Shown piece by piece: positions 9,117 to 18,293 of a stretch of DNA of 64,000 bases (positions are counted from its first letter, which is position 1; the number at the start of each line of letters is the position of its first letter). Position numbers and translations under genes: made by a program. Below the pieces are notes generated by a model that worked only from the letters and a program-made list of their open reading frames with translations, did no database searches and had not been told where the DNA came from. Source of the DNA: Pseudonocardiaceae bacterium (GTDB taxonomy: Bacteria; Actinomycetota; Actinomycetes; Mycobacteriales; Pseudonocardiaceae); the NCBI GenBank assembly GCA_009379845.1, contig WHSZ01000001.1, positions 186,001 to 250,000 on the forward strand, read 5' to 3'.

Positions 9117-10199
9117 CTAACCGAACGTGACGATCTGCCGGATGATCTTGCCAGTTTGCATGACGTCCAGCCCGTCGTTGATCTCGGAGAGGCCGATGCG
9201 CCGGCTGATCATGCCTTCCAGATCGAGTAGCCCCGCTCGCCAGAACTCGATCATTCGGGTGTAGTCGCGTCGTACGTCGGCCGATCCGTAGAACGAACCG
9301 ATAAGTTTCTTCTCGTGCAGGAACAACTCCTGCGCGCTGAACTCAACCATCTCGTCGGCCCGGCCGGCGCCGACCACCACGGCGGTGCCGCCGCGCCGGA
9401 CGGTGTCCCACGCCGTGCGTATCGTGTTCGGCTTGCCGACCACTTCGAAGGCGTAGTCGAACCCTTGGCCCCCGGTGAGCTCCTGGTTGAGTTCGGCGAG
9501 CTGATCCGGAGTTCCCGCGTGCGTGGCGCCGAACTTGCGTGCCACGTCGTGTTTCTCGGCTACCGGGTCGATGGCGACGATCCGGGTGGCGCCGGCCAGC
9601 CGGGCGCCCTGAATCACCGAGATGCCCACCCCACCGGTACCGATCACCAGCACGGTGCTTCCCGGCTGGACCTTGGCCGTGTTGAGCACCGCTCCGACCC
9701 CGGTGAGCACCCCGCAGCCGACCAGAGCCGCTACCTCGTAGGGCACGTCTTCGTCCACCTTCACCGCGCCGACCTCGGGCACGACCAGCTCCTCGGCGAA
9801 GGTGCCGCAGCCGGCGAAGCCGAATATCGGATCGTCACCGATCCGGAAGCGCGGTGTGGTGAACGCGGCGATGGCGTGCACCGAGCACAGGTTCGCCTCG
9901 CCGCGCAGGCAGCTCACGCACTTACCGCAAGGCGGCACGAACGAGATGATCACGTGGTCGCCGACCTTGAGGTCACTCGCCCCGCTTCCGACCGCTACGA
10001 CATCGCCCGCGCCCTCGTGACCAACGATGCCGGGAGCGAGTGCGGGCAGCGTGCCGTTCATCGCGGACAGGTCGCTGTGGCAGATACCGGCCGCCTTGAT
10101 CCGCACCCGAACCTCATCCGCCGCCGGTTCGGTGGTGCTGACGTCCTCCCGCAGCTCCAGCTTGCTGTCGCCGATCTGGTTCAGTACGGCTGCTTTCAC
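9117..10199 (-). CDS. Zinc-dependent alcohol dehydrogenase (MDR family)
   Basis: 360 residues. Catalytic zinc ligand Cys40 (GICHSD) with His61-Glu62 (GHEGAG), structural zinc cysteines at 91, 94, 97 and 105, and a Rossmann GTGGVG element near residue 187. It resembles class III-like/AdhD-type dehydrogenases. Probable role: oxidation of a primary alcohol, possibly the C26 alcohol made by CYP125, paired with the aldehyde dehydrogenase downstream (inference). GTG start with GAGGAG 7 bases upstream; a degenerate KstR site lies about 50 bases upstream. Confidence 0.82.
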   Translation of the reverse strand: MKAAVLNQIGDSKLELREDVSTTEPAADEVRVRIKAAGICHSDLSAMNGTLPALAPGIVGHEGAGDVVAVGSGASDLKVGDHVIISFVPPCGKCVSCLRGEANLCSVHAIAAFTTPRFRIGDDPIFGFAGCGTFAEELVVPEVGAVKVDEDVPYEVAALVGCGVLTGVGAVLNTAKVQPGSTVLVIGTGGVGISVIQGARLAGATRIVAIDPVAEKHDVARKFGATHAGTPDQLAELNQELTGGQGFDYAFEVVGKPNTIRTAWDTVRRGGTAVVVGAGRADEMVEFSAQELFLHEKKLIGSFYGSADVRRDYTRMIEFWRAGLLDLEGMISRRIGLSEINDGLDVMQTGKIIRQIVTFG

Positions 10200-10247
10200 G
10201 GGTCGTCTCCTCGCTGAGCTCTACACTGCCCGTTCCCAACCAAAGAC

Positions 10248-10261
10248 TAGAATCTGTTCTC
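10248..10261. promoter_or_regulatory. Degenerate KstR-type site upstream of the alcohol dehydrogenase
   Basis: TAGAATCTGTTCTC keeps GTT and the outer TAG but has AAT instead of AAC. It lies between fdxD and the alcohol dehydrogenase, so it could give an internal promoter. Weak by itself. Confidence 0.4.
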
Positions 10262-10277
10262 GTTTAGGACAAGCCCC

Positions 10278-10481
10278 CTATTCGCCGGCATGACCTGCGA
10301 TGCGCAGCGCGTTTCTAGGGCAAGATTCGACGGCCTGGGTAACACGTTCTATCTCTTCGGCTGACCCGGCTGGCCGGCTGATGCGCAGCTCGTCCTCGTC
10401 ATCCAGCTCGAAGACCCGCGGGGCGATCGTGGTGCACACCCCGTTCGCCTCGCAGAGGTCTCGATCAACACTGATCTCCAC
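10278..10481 (-). CDS. fdxD: 3Fe-4S-type ferredoxin FdxD
   Basis: 67 residues, acidic, with Cys spacing CEANGVC near the N-terminus and CP (ESCPRNAL) near the end, the three-cysteine pattern of [3Fe-4S] ferredoxins that serve cytochromes P450 or acyl-CoA enzymes. It matches Rv3503c in size and place (beside fadE26, divergent). GTG at 10481 is chosen because GAGGAGG lies 5 bases upstream; a longer in-frame start at 10526 precedes that ribosome site. A likely electron donor to CYP125 (inference). Confidence 0.85.
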   Translation of the reverse strand: MEISVDRDLCEANGVCTTIAPRVFELDDEDELRISRPAGSAEEIERVTQAVESCPRNALRIAGHAGE

Positions 10482-10557
10482 GACGTCCTCCTCAGCTGTG
10501 CAACGAGCGAACCCCGGCCGGGTCACGCGGTGACCGCGGCCCGTTCCAGGCAGAGTC

Positions 10558-10571
10558 TAGAACTCGTTCTA
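10558..10571. promoter_or_regulatory. KstR operator (perfect palindrome)
   Basis: TAGAACTCGTTCTA is a perfect inverted repeat and a full match to the KstR pattern. It sits in the divergent region between fdxD and fadE26, nearer to fdxD (77 bases from its start). Confidence 0.85.
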
Positions 10572-10652
10572 TGTGAGATCGAGGCACCCGCGCCATCCCG
10601 ATGAACACCACGGCAACCCTCGACGGCTCGGCGCCGGCGAGCTAGGTTTTAC

Positions 10653-10666
10653 TAGAACACGTTTCA
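10653..10666. promoter_or_regulatory. KstR operator of fadE26
   Basis: TAGAACACGTTTCA matches TnnAACnnGTTnnA. It lies 25 bases before the fadE26 ATG, so each direction of this divergent region has its own operator. Confidence 0.82.
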
Positions 10667-10691
10667 GCGCAGGCCCGCTGCTGGAGGATGA

Positions 10692-11885
10692 ATGCGGATC
10701 GCCTACACCGACGAGCAGGAACGGCTGCGTAAACAGCTGCGCGAGTACTTCACGGACCTGATGACCCCCGACCGCCGGGAAGCTCTTACGTCCGGTGCGG
10801 GTGACTACGGCGACGGCACGGTCTACAAGGACGTCGTGCGGCAGATGGGCGCCGACGGATGGCTCGCGCTCGGCTGGCCGGAGGAGCACGGCGGGCAGAA
10901 CCGCTCCATGCTCGAGCAGCTGATCTTCACCGACGAGGCCGCGATCGCCGGCGCACCGGTCCCGTTCCTGACCATCAACACCATCGGGCCCACCATCATG
11001 CACTTCGGCACCGAAGCGCAGAAGTCGTTCTACCTGCCGAAGATCGCCGCGGGGCAGCTGCACTTCGCGATCGGCTACTCCGAGCCGGAGGCCGGCACCG
11101 ATCTCGCCGCGGTGCGCACCACCGCGATCCGGACCGGCTCGGGCGAGCGCAGCGAGTACGTGATCAACGGGCAGAAGATGTGGACCAGCCTCATCCAGTA
11201 CGCCGACTACGTGTGGCTCGCCTGCCGCACCGACCCGGATGCCGCGAAGCACAAGGGATTGAGCATTTTGATCGTGCCGACCGACGCGCCGGGCTTCTCC
11301 TGGACGCCGGTGCGCACCGTGGCAGGGCCGACCACCAGCGCGACCTACTACTCGGACGTGCGGGTGCCGGCCGGCGAGCTGGTTGGCGAGGAGAATCGCG
11401 GCTGGCCGTTGATCACGAACCAGCTCAACCACGAGCGGGTGGCGCTGACCTCGGCCGCGCCGATCCGGTTGGCGCTGCGGGAAGTCCGGGAATGGGCGCA
11501 GCAAACCAAGCTGCCGGACGGCCGGCGGGTGATCGACCAGGAGTGGGTGCGACTGCACCTGGCCAGGGTGCACGCCAAGGTGGAGTTCCTCAAGCTGATG
11601 AACTGGAAGATCGCCTGGGGCGTCGAGTCCTCGCCGAGGCCCGCGGACGCCTCGGCCACGAAGGTGTTCGGCACCGAGTTCGCCATCGAGGCGTACCGGC
11701 TGCTGATGGAGGTGCTTGGGCCGGTTGCCTACGTGCGGTCCGGCTCGCCGGGCGCGGTGCTGCGCGGGCGGATCGAGCGGATGCACCGCTCGACCCTGAT
11801 CCTCACCTTCGGCGGCGGCACCAACGAGGTGCAGCGGGACATCATCGCCGCGGCCGGGCTCGGCCTGCCGGCCATGAAACGCTGA
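10692..11885 (+). CDS. fadE26: Acyl-CoA dehydrogenase FadE26 (ChsE4-type)
   Basis: 397 residues. The acyl-CoA dehydrogenase fold is shown by GYSEPEAGTDLAAVRT near residue 130, MWTS in the FAD region and the C-terminal ILTFGGGTNEVQRDII element. In mycobacteria FadE26 and FadE27 form the alpha2beta2 enzyme ChsE4-ChsE5 that dehydrogenates sterol side-chain CoA esters; this subunit keeps the FAD-binding C-terminal motif. GGAGG lies 5 bases before the ATG. fadE27 and fadD17 follow within 10 bases each, so they form one operon under the operator at 10653. Confidence 0.9.
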   Translation: MRIAYTDEQERLRKQLREYFTDLMTPDRREALTSGAGDYGDGTVYKDVVRQMGADGWLALGWPEEHGGQNRSMLEQLIFTDEAAIAGAPVPFLTINTIGPTIMHFGTEAQKSFYLPKIAAGQLHFAIGYSEPEAGTDLAAVRTTAIRTGSGERSEYVINGQKMWTSLIQYADYVWLACRTDPDAAKHKGLSILIVPTDAPGFSWTPVRTVAGPTTSATYYSDVRVPAGELVGEENRGWPLITNQLNHERVALTSAAPIRLALREVREWAQQTKLPDGRRVIDQEWVRLHLARVHAKVEFLKLMNWKIAWGVESSPRPADASATKVFGTEFAIEAYRLLMEVLGPVAYVRSGSPGAVLRGRIERMHRSTLILTFGGGTNEVQRDIIAAAGLGLPAMKR

Positions 11886-11894
11886 GGAGCAGAT

Positions 11895-13016
11895 GTGGAC
11901 TTCGCACTCACCGAGGCTCAACACGACCTCGCGGAGCTGACTCGGCGGATCGTGACCGACCGGGTCACGGCCGAGCGGTTGCGCGAGATCGACGCCGAAC
12001 CGGATCACTTCGACCGCCCACTGTGGACGGAGCTGGCGCGCAGCGGGGTGCTCGGCGCCGGCTTGCCGGCCGCGCTCGGCGGCGCGGGCTACGGGCTGCT
12101 CGAAGAATGCGCCGTGCTGATCGAGATCGGCCGCGCGCTGGCCCCGGTGCCGTTCCTCCCGGCGATCGTGCAAGCCGGCTCGTCATTCGCCCGGTTCGGC
12201 ACCGCCGAGCAGCGGGAACGCTGGGGCTCGGCCACCGCGACCGGCGAGCTGATCGCGACCGCGGCGCTCGCCGAGGAGGACACCGACCACCCGCGGGCAC
12301 CGGTCACCAGGGCGAAGCGGGCCGACGGCGGCTGGCGGCTCACCGGAGCCAAGACCACCGTGCCGGCCGGCGGGATCGCCGAACTGGTGGTGGTGCCCGC
12401 GCAGACCCCGGACGGCCTCACCGTCTTCCTGGTCTCCCCCGAGGATCCCGGCGTGTCGCTGCGGCGCCAGGTCGTGGTGGATTCGGACAGCGAGGCGTGC
12501 CTGGAATTCGACGGCGCGTGGGTTGGCAGCGACCGGGTGCTCGGCGAGGTCGGTCAGGGCGAGCCGGTCGTCGGCTGGCTGCTCGAGCGCGGCACCGTCG
12601 GGCTGTGCGCGCATCAGCTCGGCGTCGCCGAGCGAGCGCTCGAGATGACGGCCGAGTACGCGCGCACCCGGGTCCAGTTCGACCGTGCGATCGGTACGTT
12701 CCAGGCCGTTTCGCAACGCCTCGCGGACGCCTACGTGGATGTCGAGGCCATCCGGTTGACCCTGTGGCAGGCCGCCTGGATGGTTTCCGAGGGGATGGAC
12801 GCGGACCTCGAGGTCAGCACCGCGAAGTTCTGGGCCGCGGACGCCGGGCACCGGGTCGCGCACACCGCCGTGCACGTCCACGGCGGTGTCGGTATCGACA
12901 TCGACTACCCGCTGCACCGGTACTTTGTGGCCGCGAAGCGCAACGAGTTCAGCCTCGGCGCCGCCACCGCGCAGCTGCGCGGGGTCGGCAACGTCCTGGC
13001 AACGGAGCCGGCCTGA
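11895..13016 (+). CDS. fadE27: Acyl-CoA dehydrogenase FadE27 (ChsE5-type partner)
   Basis: 373 residues, GTG start (MDFALTEAQHDLAEL). It has the acyl-CoA dehydrogenase fold with TRVQFDRAIGTFQAVSQRLAD in the middle domain and HVHGGVGIDIDYPLHR, but lacks the GGTNEVQR-type FAD element of FadE26. That division between subunits is the known arrangement of heteromeric ChsE enzymes. It starts 9 bases after fadE26 and ends 5 bases before fadD17. Confidence 0.9.
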   Translation: MDFALTEAQHDLAELTRRIVTDRVTAERLREIDAEPDHFDRPLWTELARSGVLGAGLPAALGGAGYGLLEECAVLIEIGRALAPVPFLPAIVQAGSSFARFGTAEQRERWGSATATGELIATAALAEEDTDHPRAPVTRAKRADGGWRLTGAKTTVPAGGIAELVVVPAQTPDGLTVFLVSPEDPGVSLRRQVVVDSDSEACLEFDGAWVGSDRVLGEVGQGEPVVGWLLERGTVGLCAHQLGVAERALEMTAEYARTRVQFDRAIGTFQAVSQRLADAYVDVEAIRLTLWQAAWMVSEGMDADLEVSTAKFWAADAGHRVAHTAVHVHGGVGIDIDYPLHRYFVAAKRNEFSLGAATAQLRGVGNVLATEPA

Positions 13017-13021
13017 AACCC

Positions 13022-14605
13022 GTGATCGCCGCGAAGCCAACGGTCACCGAGCTGTTGCTCGCCAGGGCCGACGACGAGCGCACCGGCCTGCTGTTCGGCG
13101 ATGCCCGCTGGTCGTGGGCGCGGCAGGTGCGGGCGTGCGCGGATCGGGCGGCGCTGCTCGGTGAGCTGCGGCACCCGGGGCAGCCGTTCCACATTGGCGT
13201 GCTGCTGGACAACGTGCCGGAGTTCTCCTGGTTGCTCGGCGGGGCCGCGCTGGCCGGCGCGGTGCTCGTCGGACTGAACCCCACGCGGCGCGGGCAGGCG
13301 CTGGCCAGGGATGTCCGGCTGGCCGACTGCCAGCTCGTGGTGACCGAGGACCGCCACGCCGGCCTGCTGGCCGGGCTGGAGCTCGAGGCCGCGGTGCTCA
13401 ACGTGGACTCCCCCGCGTGGCGAGAGTTGACCAACCAGCACGCGGGCAGCCGGATCGACGCGGTGCCGGCCGGCCCCGACGACCTGTTGATGCTGATCTT
13501 CACCTCCGGCACGAGCGGTGCTCCGAAGGCGGTCCGCTGCACCCACGGCAAGATCGCCTACCCCGGCCGGATGCTCGCCGACCGCTTCGGGCTCGGCCCC
13601 GCCGACACGGTGTACGTGTCGATGCCGATGTACCACTCGAACGCGATCATGGCCGGCTGGTCGGTGGGGCTCGCGGCCGGCGCGGGAATCGCGCTGCGCC
13701 GCCGGTTTTCCGCCTCGGGTTTCCTCACCGACGTGCGAGCCTTCGGCGCGACCTACGCGAACTACGTCGGTACCCCGCTTTCGTATGTGCTAGCCACCCC
13801 GGAACTCCCCGACGATGCGGACAACCCGCTGCGGGTCGTCTACGGCAACGAGGGACGGCCGGAGGATCTCGATCGGTTCGCCAGCCGGTTCGGCTGCCGG
13901 GTGATCGACGGGTTCGGGTCCACCGAGGGCGGCGTCGCGCTCGCCCGGACCCCGGACACCCCACCGGGAGCGCTCGGCCCGCTCACCGACGGGCTGGCGA
14001 TCCTGCACCCGGACACCGGGAAACCGAGCCCACCGGCGCGATTCGACGCGGCCGGCCGGCTGGTGAACGCGCCGGAGGCCGTTGGTGAGCTGGTGAACAC
14101 CGCGGGCGCGGGAGCGTTCGCCGGCTACTACGGCGACGAGGAGGCCAATCACCGCCGGCTGCGGTCCGGTCGCTACCACAGCGGGGATCTCGCGTACGCC
14201 GACGAAGCCGGGTTCTGCTATTTCGCGGGACGCACCGGCGGCTGGCTCCGGGTGGGCGGGGAGAACCTCGGCGCCGAGCCGATCGAGCGCGTGCTGCTGC
14301 GCCATCCCGATGTCGCCGAGGTCGCCGTGTACGGCGTGCCGGACGAGCCGGTCGGTGATCAGGTGATGGCCGCCATCGTGCTCCGCGCCGACGCGGTGTT
14401 CGATCCGGACGGCTTCACGGACTTCCTTGCCGAGCAACAGGATCTGGGCCGGAAGGAGATACCTCGGCTGGTGCGGATCGCCGGCGCGCTGCCCCGCACC
14501 GCGACCTACAAGGTGCTCAAGCGCGAGCTGGCCGCGCAACGCTGGGACTGCACCGACCCGGTGTGGTATCGCGACGGCCACCAGTTCCGCATTATGGATG
14601 CATAA
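13022..14605 (+). CDS. fadD17: Acyl-CoA synthetase FadD17
   Basis: 527 residues of the adenylate-forming family: AMP-binding signature FTSGTSGAPKAV near residue 160, the FGSTEGG region, and HSGDLAY. Strong similarity to Rv3506: shared PTVTELLL start, VSMPMYHSNA, ATYANYVGTPLSYVLATPELPDDADNPLR-type segment. FadD17 activates shorter side-chain steroid acids. The start is taken as GTG at 13022, aligning with PTVTELL homologues. Its last codons lie inside the 14576-14621 hairpin. An uninterrupted frame runs backward to 10859 but that is an out-of-frame shadow of fadE26/27. Confidence 0.88.
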   Translation: MIAAKPTVTELLLARADDERTGLLFGDARWSWARQVRACADRAALLGELRHPGQPFHIGVLLDNVPEFSWLLGGAALAGAVLVGLNPTRRGQALARDVRLADCQLVVTEDRHAGLLAGLELEAAVLNVDSPAWRELTNQHAGSRIDAVPAGPDDLLMLIFTSGTSGAPKAVRCTHGKIAYPGRMLADRFGLGPADTVYVSMPMYHSNAIMAGWSVGLAAGAGIALRRRFSASGFLTDVRAFGATYANYVGTPLSYVLATPELPDDADNPLRVVYGNEGRPEDLDRFASRFGCRVIDGFGSTEGGVALARTPDTPPGALGPLTDGLAILHPDTGKPSPPARFDAAGRLVNAPEAVGELVNTAGAGAFAGYYGDEEANHRRLRSGRYHSGDLAYADEAGFCYFAGRTGGWLRVGGENLGAEPIERVLLRHPDVAEVAVYGVPDEPVGDQVMAAIVLRADAVFDPDGFTDFLAEQQDLGRKEIPRLVRIAGALPRTATYKVLKRELAAQRWDCTDPVWYRDGHQFRIMDA

Positions 14606-14621
14606 TGCGGAACTGGTGGCC
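14576..14621. terminator. Bidirectional terminator-like hairpin, GGATGC loop
   Basis: Perfect 20-base inverted repeat (14576-14595 with 14602-14621) around a GGATGC loop. It contains the stop of fadD17 and ends 4 bases before the stop of the convergent nitronate monooxygenase-like gene. The central 24 bases are nearly the same as in the hairpin at 25640-25669. Confidence 0.75.
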
Positions 14622-14624
14622 GGC

Positions 14625-15728
14625 TCAGCGGAGCTTGCCGAGACGGTCCAACGCCTCGTCGAAGCCGGCGAGCAGTTCGGCCATCACGTCGGCCACCGGG
14701 CGAACGTCGTTCAGGCGCCCGACGATCTGCCCGACCGGCATGGAGACCACATCCGGGTCACCCGCGGCCTGAATGCGCTGATGTGCCTCGCTCACCAGCA
14801 GGTTCTGTAGCGGCATCGGCAGCGGCTCCGGTGCGTCCGGCTGCGCCCACGCCTCGGTCCAGCGCGTCTTGAGCAACCGCGCCGGTTTGCCGGTATAGAT
14901 CCGGGTACGCACGGTGTCACTGGAACTCGCGCCGAGCAGCGCGCGCTGCATCGCCGATTCGCCAACCGTTTCGGTGTACTCACTGGTGGTCAGCCAGCAC
15001 GACCCGGTCCACACCCCGTCCGCGCCGAGCGCCATCGCCGCGGCCATCTGCGCGCCGCTGCCGATCCCGCCGGCGGCGAGCACCGGCGCGCGGTCCCCGA
15101 CCGCCCCGACGACTTCCGGGGTGAGCACCATGCTGGCGATCTCGCCGGTGTGCCCGCCCGCCTCGTAGCCCTGCGCCACCACGATATCCACGCCGTTGTC
15201 CAGATGCCGCAGGGCGTGCTCGGCCTTGCCGGCCAGCGCGGCCACCGACACGCCGTGCCGGTGCGCCTGCTCGATCACGTCCACCGGCGGCGAGCCGAGG
15301 GCGTTGGCGATCAGCCGGATCGGGTGTCCCATCGCGACGTCCACATGCGACCGTGCGATCGAGTGCAGCCAGCCGAGCACTCCAACGCCGGCGGCCACGT
15401 CGTCGGAAAGTGGCGGTACGCCGAGTTCGGAGAGCGTGCGGTCCACGAATACCCTGTGCTCGGCGGGAATCAGCTCGTTCAGATCCTCCGGCAGACCCTC
15501 GGTGGGGACGTTGGCCGGCATCACGACATCGACGCCGTACGGGCGACCGTCGGTATTCTTGTCCATCCAGGTCAGCACGTTGTCGAGCTCTTCGGCGTCG
15601 TTGAACCGGACACAGCCGAGCACGCCGAGCCCGCCCGCACGGCTGATCGCGGCCGCAACGTGTTCCGACGGGGTGAACCCGACGATGGGATGTTCGATGC
15701 CGAGCGTGTCGCACAGCGCGGTATGCAT
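14625..15728 (-). CDS. Nitronate monooxygenase-like flavoprotein (NPD/IpdC superfamily)
   Basis: 367 residues with the TIM-barrel flavoprotein pattern of nitronate monooxygenase-like proteins: AAAISRAGGLGVLGC at residues 26-40, VDIVVAQGYEAGGHTG near 185, LAAGGIGSG, and ALGADGVWTGS (FMN phosphate site). TAGGAG lies 5 bases before the ATG. It follows fadD19 by 7 bases and so shares its KstR-controlled promoter. Same superfamily as IpdC (32459-33523), which works as an acyl-CoA oxidoreductase, so a reductive or dehydrogenating step in side-chain metabolism is plausible; substrate unknown. Confidence 0.75.
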   Translation of the reverse strand: MHTALCDTLGIEHPIVGFTPSEHVAAAISRAGGLGVLGCVRFNDAEELDNVLTWMDKNTDGRPYGVDVVMPANVPTEGLPEDLNELIPAEHRVFVDRTLSELGVPPLSDDVAAGVGVLGWLHSIARSHVDVAMGHPIRLIANALGSPPVDVIEQAHRHGVSVAALAGKAEHALRHLDNGVDIVVAQGYEAGGHTGEIASMVLTPEVVGAVGDRAPVLAAGGIGSGAQMAAAMALGADGVWTGSCWLTTSEYTETVGESAMQRALLGASSSDTVRTRIYTGKPARLLKTRWTEAWAQPDAPEPLPMPLQNLLVSEAHQRIQAAGDPDVVSMPVGQIVGRLNDVRPVADVMAELLAGFDEALDRLGKLR

Positions 15729-15735
15729 GCGGCTC

Positions 15736-17370
15736 CTAGCTGGTGGTGGTCGGGGACGGCTGGGCGGGTACCGGATCGTGCTCGGTCGCGTACTGCTGCG
15801 CCCAGCGGTAGTCCGGTTTTCCGCTCGGTGATCGTTTGATCTCCTCGGCGAACCAGAAGCTGCGCGGCACCTTGTACCCGGCGATTTCCCCGCGAATGTG
15901 GCTATCGAGCTCGGCGATACCGGGCGTCTTGCCCGGCCACGGTTGCACCACGGCCGCCACCCGCTGACCGAGTCGCTCGTCCGCGACGCCGATCACCAGC
16001 GCGTCGAACACATCCGGATGCGACTTCAGCGCACCCTCAACCTCCTCGGGGAAGACCTTCTCGCCGCCGGTGTTCACGCAGGTGTTGCCGCGCCCGAGCA
16101 TGGTCACCGAGCCGTCCGACTCCACCCTCGCGAAATCTCCCGGCACCGCGTAGCGCTGCCCGCCGACCTCGGTGAACAGCGCGGCGGTCTTCTCCGGATC
16201 CTTGTAATAGCCCAGCGGTATGTGGCCGCCGCGGGCGAGCCGGCCGACCACACCGGAACCCGGCTCGACGGGGCGATTGTGCTCGTCGATCACGATGTTG
16301 TTCGCGTCGATCTTCACTCGTGGGCCGCCGGTTTGCTCGGCGCCACGTTGCACCAGTCCGAGCCCGCTGAACCCGGTTTCCGACGAGCCGATCGAGTCCG
16401 TGATCACCACGTTTTCCAGCGCGGCGAGGTACTGCTCCTTGACCGAAGGCGAGAAAAGCGCCGCGCTGCTGGCGATCGCGACGACGGAGGACGCGTCGTA
16501 GTCGCCCTCCCGCAGCGCCTCGATCATCGGGCGCGCCATCGCGTCGCCCACGATCAGCATCACCTGGACCTTGTGCCGCTGCACGGTCTGCCACACGTGG
16601 TGCGCGTCGAACTGCGGCAGGAATACGGTGGTGCCACCGGAGAAAAGGCTCTGCCAGGCGGCCCACTGCGCGGCGCCGTGAATCAGCGGCGGTACCGGAA
16701 ATCGGACCAGTCCCGGGGATTGCGCGCCCTGCTGGGACTGCTGCCATTCGTCGGCCACCCGTTCGCCGGTCAGGAAGTCGATGCCGCCGCCGAGCACCCG
16801 CCAGACGTCCTCCTGCCGCCACATGACTCCCTTGGGGTAGCCCGTGGTGCCGCCGGTGTAGAGGATGTACGGGTCGTCGCCGCTGCGCTCCGGGAAATCG
16901 CGCGCCGGCGAGCCCTGCGCGAGGGCGGCTTCGTACTCCCGCGCCCCGTGGGATGTGTGGTCGAGCTCGGAGTCGTCCTGCACCGCCACGATCGTGCGCA
17001 CCCGCGGCGTGTCCGGCAGCACGGCGGCGACCTTGTCGGAGCACCGGCGCTCGTGCACCAGTGCGGCGAGATCGGCGTTCTCGAAGATGTACCGCAACTC
17101 GTTCCGCGTGTACCGGTAGTTCACGTTGATGGCAACCGCACGCAGCTTGTACGCGGCGAGCATCGATTCGATCGCCTCGATGCAGTTGCGGGAGTAGACC
17201 CCGATGTGTTCTCCCGGCTGGACTCCCTGTCCTTCCAGGTAATGCGCCAATCGATTGGCTCGCTCGTCCAGCTGGGCGAACGTCACATGGGCGTCGCCGC
17301 AGACCACGGCGACGCGTTCCGGCATCAGGTCGACTGCGTGCTCGACAAGGTCCGCGATGTTGAGTGCCAC
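15736..17370 (-). CDS. fadD19: Steroid-CoA ligase FadD19
   Basis: 544 residues (548 in M. tuberculosis). Starts [17 protein letters not shown]-binding motif [14 protein letters not shown] near residue 175, SIGSSETG, and the C-terminal [14 protein letters not shown], all very like Rv3515c. FadD19 makes the CoA ester of C26/C27 steroid acids and is needed for C24-branched sterol side chains in rhodococci. I place the start at GTG 17370: an upstream ATG is part of the operator. There is no clear ribosome site, and the operator ends 10 bases upstream, so a leaderless mRNA is possible. Confidence 0.9.
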   Translation of the reverse strand: MALNIADLVEHAVDLMPERVAVVCGDAHVTFAQLDERANRLAHYLEGQGVQPGEHIGVYSRNCIEAIESMLAAYKLRAVAINVNYRYTRNELRYIFENADLAALVHERRCSDKVAAVLPDTPRVRTIVAVQDDSELDHTSHGAREYEAALAQGSPARDFPERSGDDPYILYTGGTTGYPKGVMWRQEDVWRVLGGGIDFLTGERVADEWQQSQQGAQSPGLVRFPVPPLIHGAAQWAAWQSLFSGGTTVFLPQFDAHHVWQTVQRHKVQVMLIVGDAMARPMIEALREGDYDASSVVAIASSAALFSPSVKEQYLAALENVVITDSIGSSETGFSGLGLVQRGAEQTGGPRVKIDANNIVIDEHNRPVEPGSGVVGRLARGGHIPLGYYKDPEKTAALFTEVGGQRYAVPGDFARVESDGSVTMLGRGNTCVNTGGEKVFPEEVEGALKSHPDVFDALVIGVADERLGQRVAAVVQPWPGKTPGIAELDSHIRGEIAGYKVPRSFWFAEEIKRSPSGKPDYRWAQQYATEHDPVPAQPSPTTTS

Positions 17371-17380
17371 ACAAGCAAAG

Positions 17381-17394
17381 TAGAACATGTTATT
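17381..17394. promoter_or_regulatory. KstR-type operator, fadD19/echA19 divergent promoter
   Basis: TAGAACATGTTATT matches the KstR pattern except for the final base. It lies 10 bases from the fadD19 GTG and 47 bases from the echA19 ATG, so one site may serve both genes. Confidence 0.7.
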
Positions 17395-17441
17395 GTTCGC
17401 GGCAATCCCCCGTTCGCAGCGCGATGAGGAAGGCACCCGCG

Positions 17442-18242
17442 ATGACCGACACGGACGAGCAACCGCATTGCGTGATCGAGCAGCACGGGCACACGCTGGT
17501 GGTGACCATGAATCGCCCGGAGGCCCGCAATGCGCTTTCCGGCCCGATGATGGCGATCATGCGGGAGGCGTGGGATCGCGTGGACGCCGATCCGGAGATC
17601 CGCGCCTGCGTGCTGACCGGTGCCGGCGGGGCATTCTGTGCCGGCGCCGATCTCAAGGCGATGACCAGCAGCCACCCGAGCGATTCGTTCTCCGGCGGCG
17701 GCTGGGACCTGTCGGTGATCGAGTCACTACTCAAGGGCCGCCGGCTGACCAAACCGTTGATCGCCGCTGTGGAGGGAGCGGCCATCGCGGGCGGTACCGA
17801 GATCCTGCAGGCGACGGATATCCGCGTCGCGGGAAGCAGCGCGAAGTTCGGCGTGTCGGAAGCGAGATGGGGCCTGTTCCCGCTTGGCGGTTCGGCGGTA
17901 CGGCTGGTCAGGCAGATCCCGTACACCCGCGCGGCCGACATCCTGCTCACCGGCCGGCACGTCAGCGCCGAGGAGGCCAGGGAGATCGGGCTGATCGGCT
18001 ATGTGGTGCCGGACGGCGAGGCGCTGGGGAAGGCGATGGAGCTGGCCGAGCTGATCGCCGCGAACGGACCGGTTGCGGTGCGCGCCATCCTGCGTGCTAT
18101 CCGGGACACCGAGGGTATGCCCGAGCGGGAGGCTTTCGAACTGGAGGCCAAGCTGGGCATGGAAGTTTTCGCCAGCAAGGACGCCCGCGAGGGGCCGCGC
18201 GCGTTCGCGGAGAAGCGCAAGCCCGACTTCCGCGACCACTGA
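17442..18242 (+). CDS. echA19: Enoyl-CoA hydratase EchA19
   Basis: 266 residues of the crotonase fold: [10 protein letters not shown] near residue 23, oxyanion-hole segments [12 protein letters not shown] and [16 protein letters not shown], then [11 protein letters not shown]. It shares long runs with Rv3516 ([31 protein letters not shown]), which hydrates steroid enoyl-CoA side chains. ATG at 17442 has GAGGAAGG upstream; the open frame starting at 17364 begins inside the fadD19 promoter. Divergent from fadD19. Confidence 0.9.
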   Translation: MTDTDEQPHCVIEQHGHTLVVTMNRPEARNALSGPMMAIMREAWDRVDADPEIRACVLTGAGGAFCAGADLKAMTSSHPSDSFSGGGWDLSVIESLLKGRRLTKPLIAAVEGAAIAGGTEILQATDIRVAGSSAKFGVSEARWGLFPLGGSAVRLVRQIPYTRAADILLTGRHVSAEEAREIGLIGYVVPDGEALGKAMELAELIAANGPVAVRAILRAIRDTEGMPEREAFELEAKLGMEVFASKDAREGPRAFAEKRKPDFRDH

Positions 18243-18293
18243 CGCGACCACCCTCTGACTCCGCGGCCGCCAAATGGTGCTCGATGGCGGCGT

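Noticed and set aside
10859-14605. A single 1248-codon frame
   Set aside because: Its first two thirds run out of frame through fadE26 and fadE27, giving Arg/Gly/Ala-rich sequence without domains; only the part from 13022 (fadD17) is real.
15898-17427. A 509-codon frame antisense to fadD19
   Set aside because: Low-complexity His/Arg/Gly/Asp composition typical of the antisense frame of GC-rich genes; fadD19 has clear domains on the other strand.
18266-18291. Terminator between echA19 and the acyl-CoA synthetase
   Set aside because: Only a 7-base stem with a 12-base loop; not strong enough to list as a feature.
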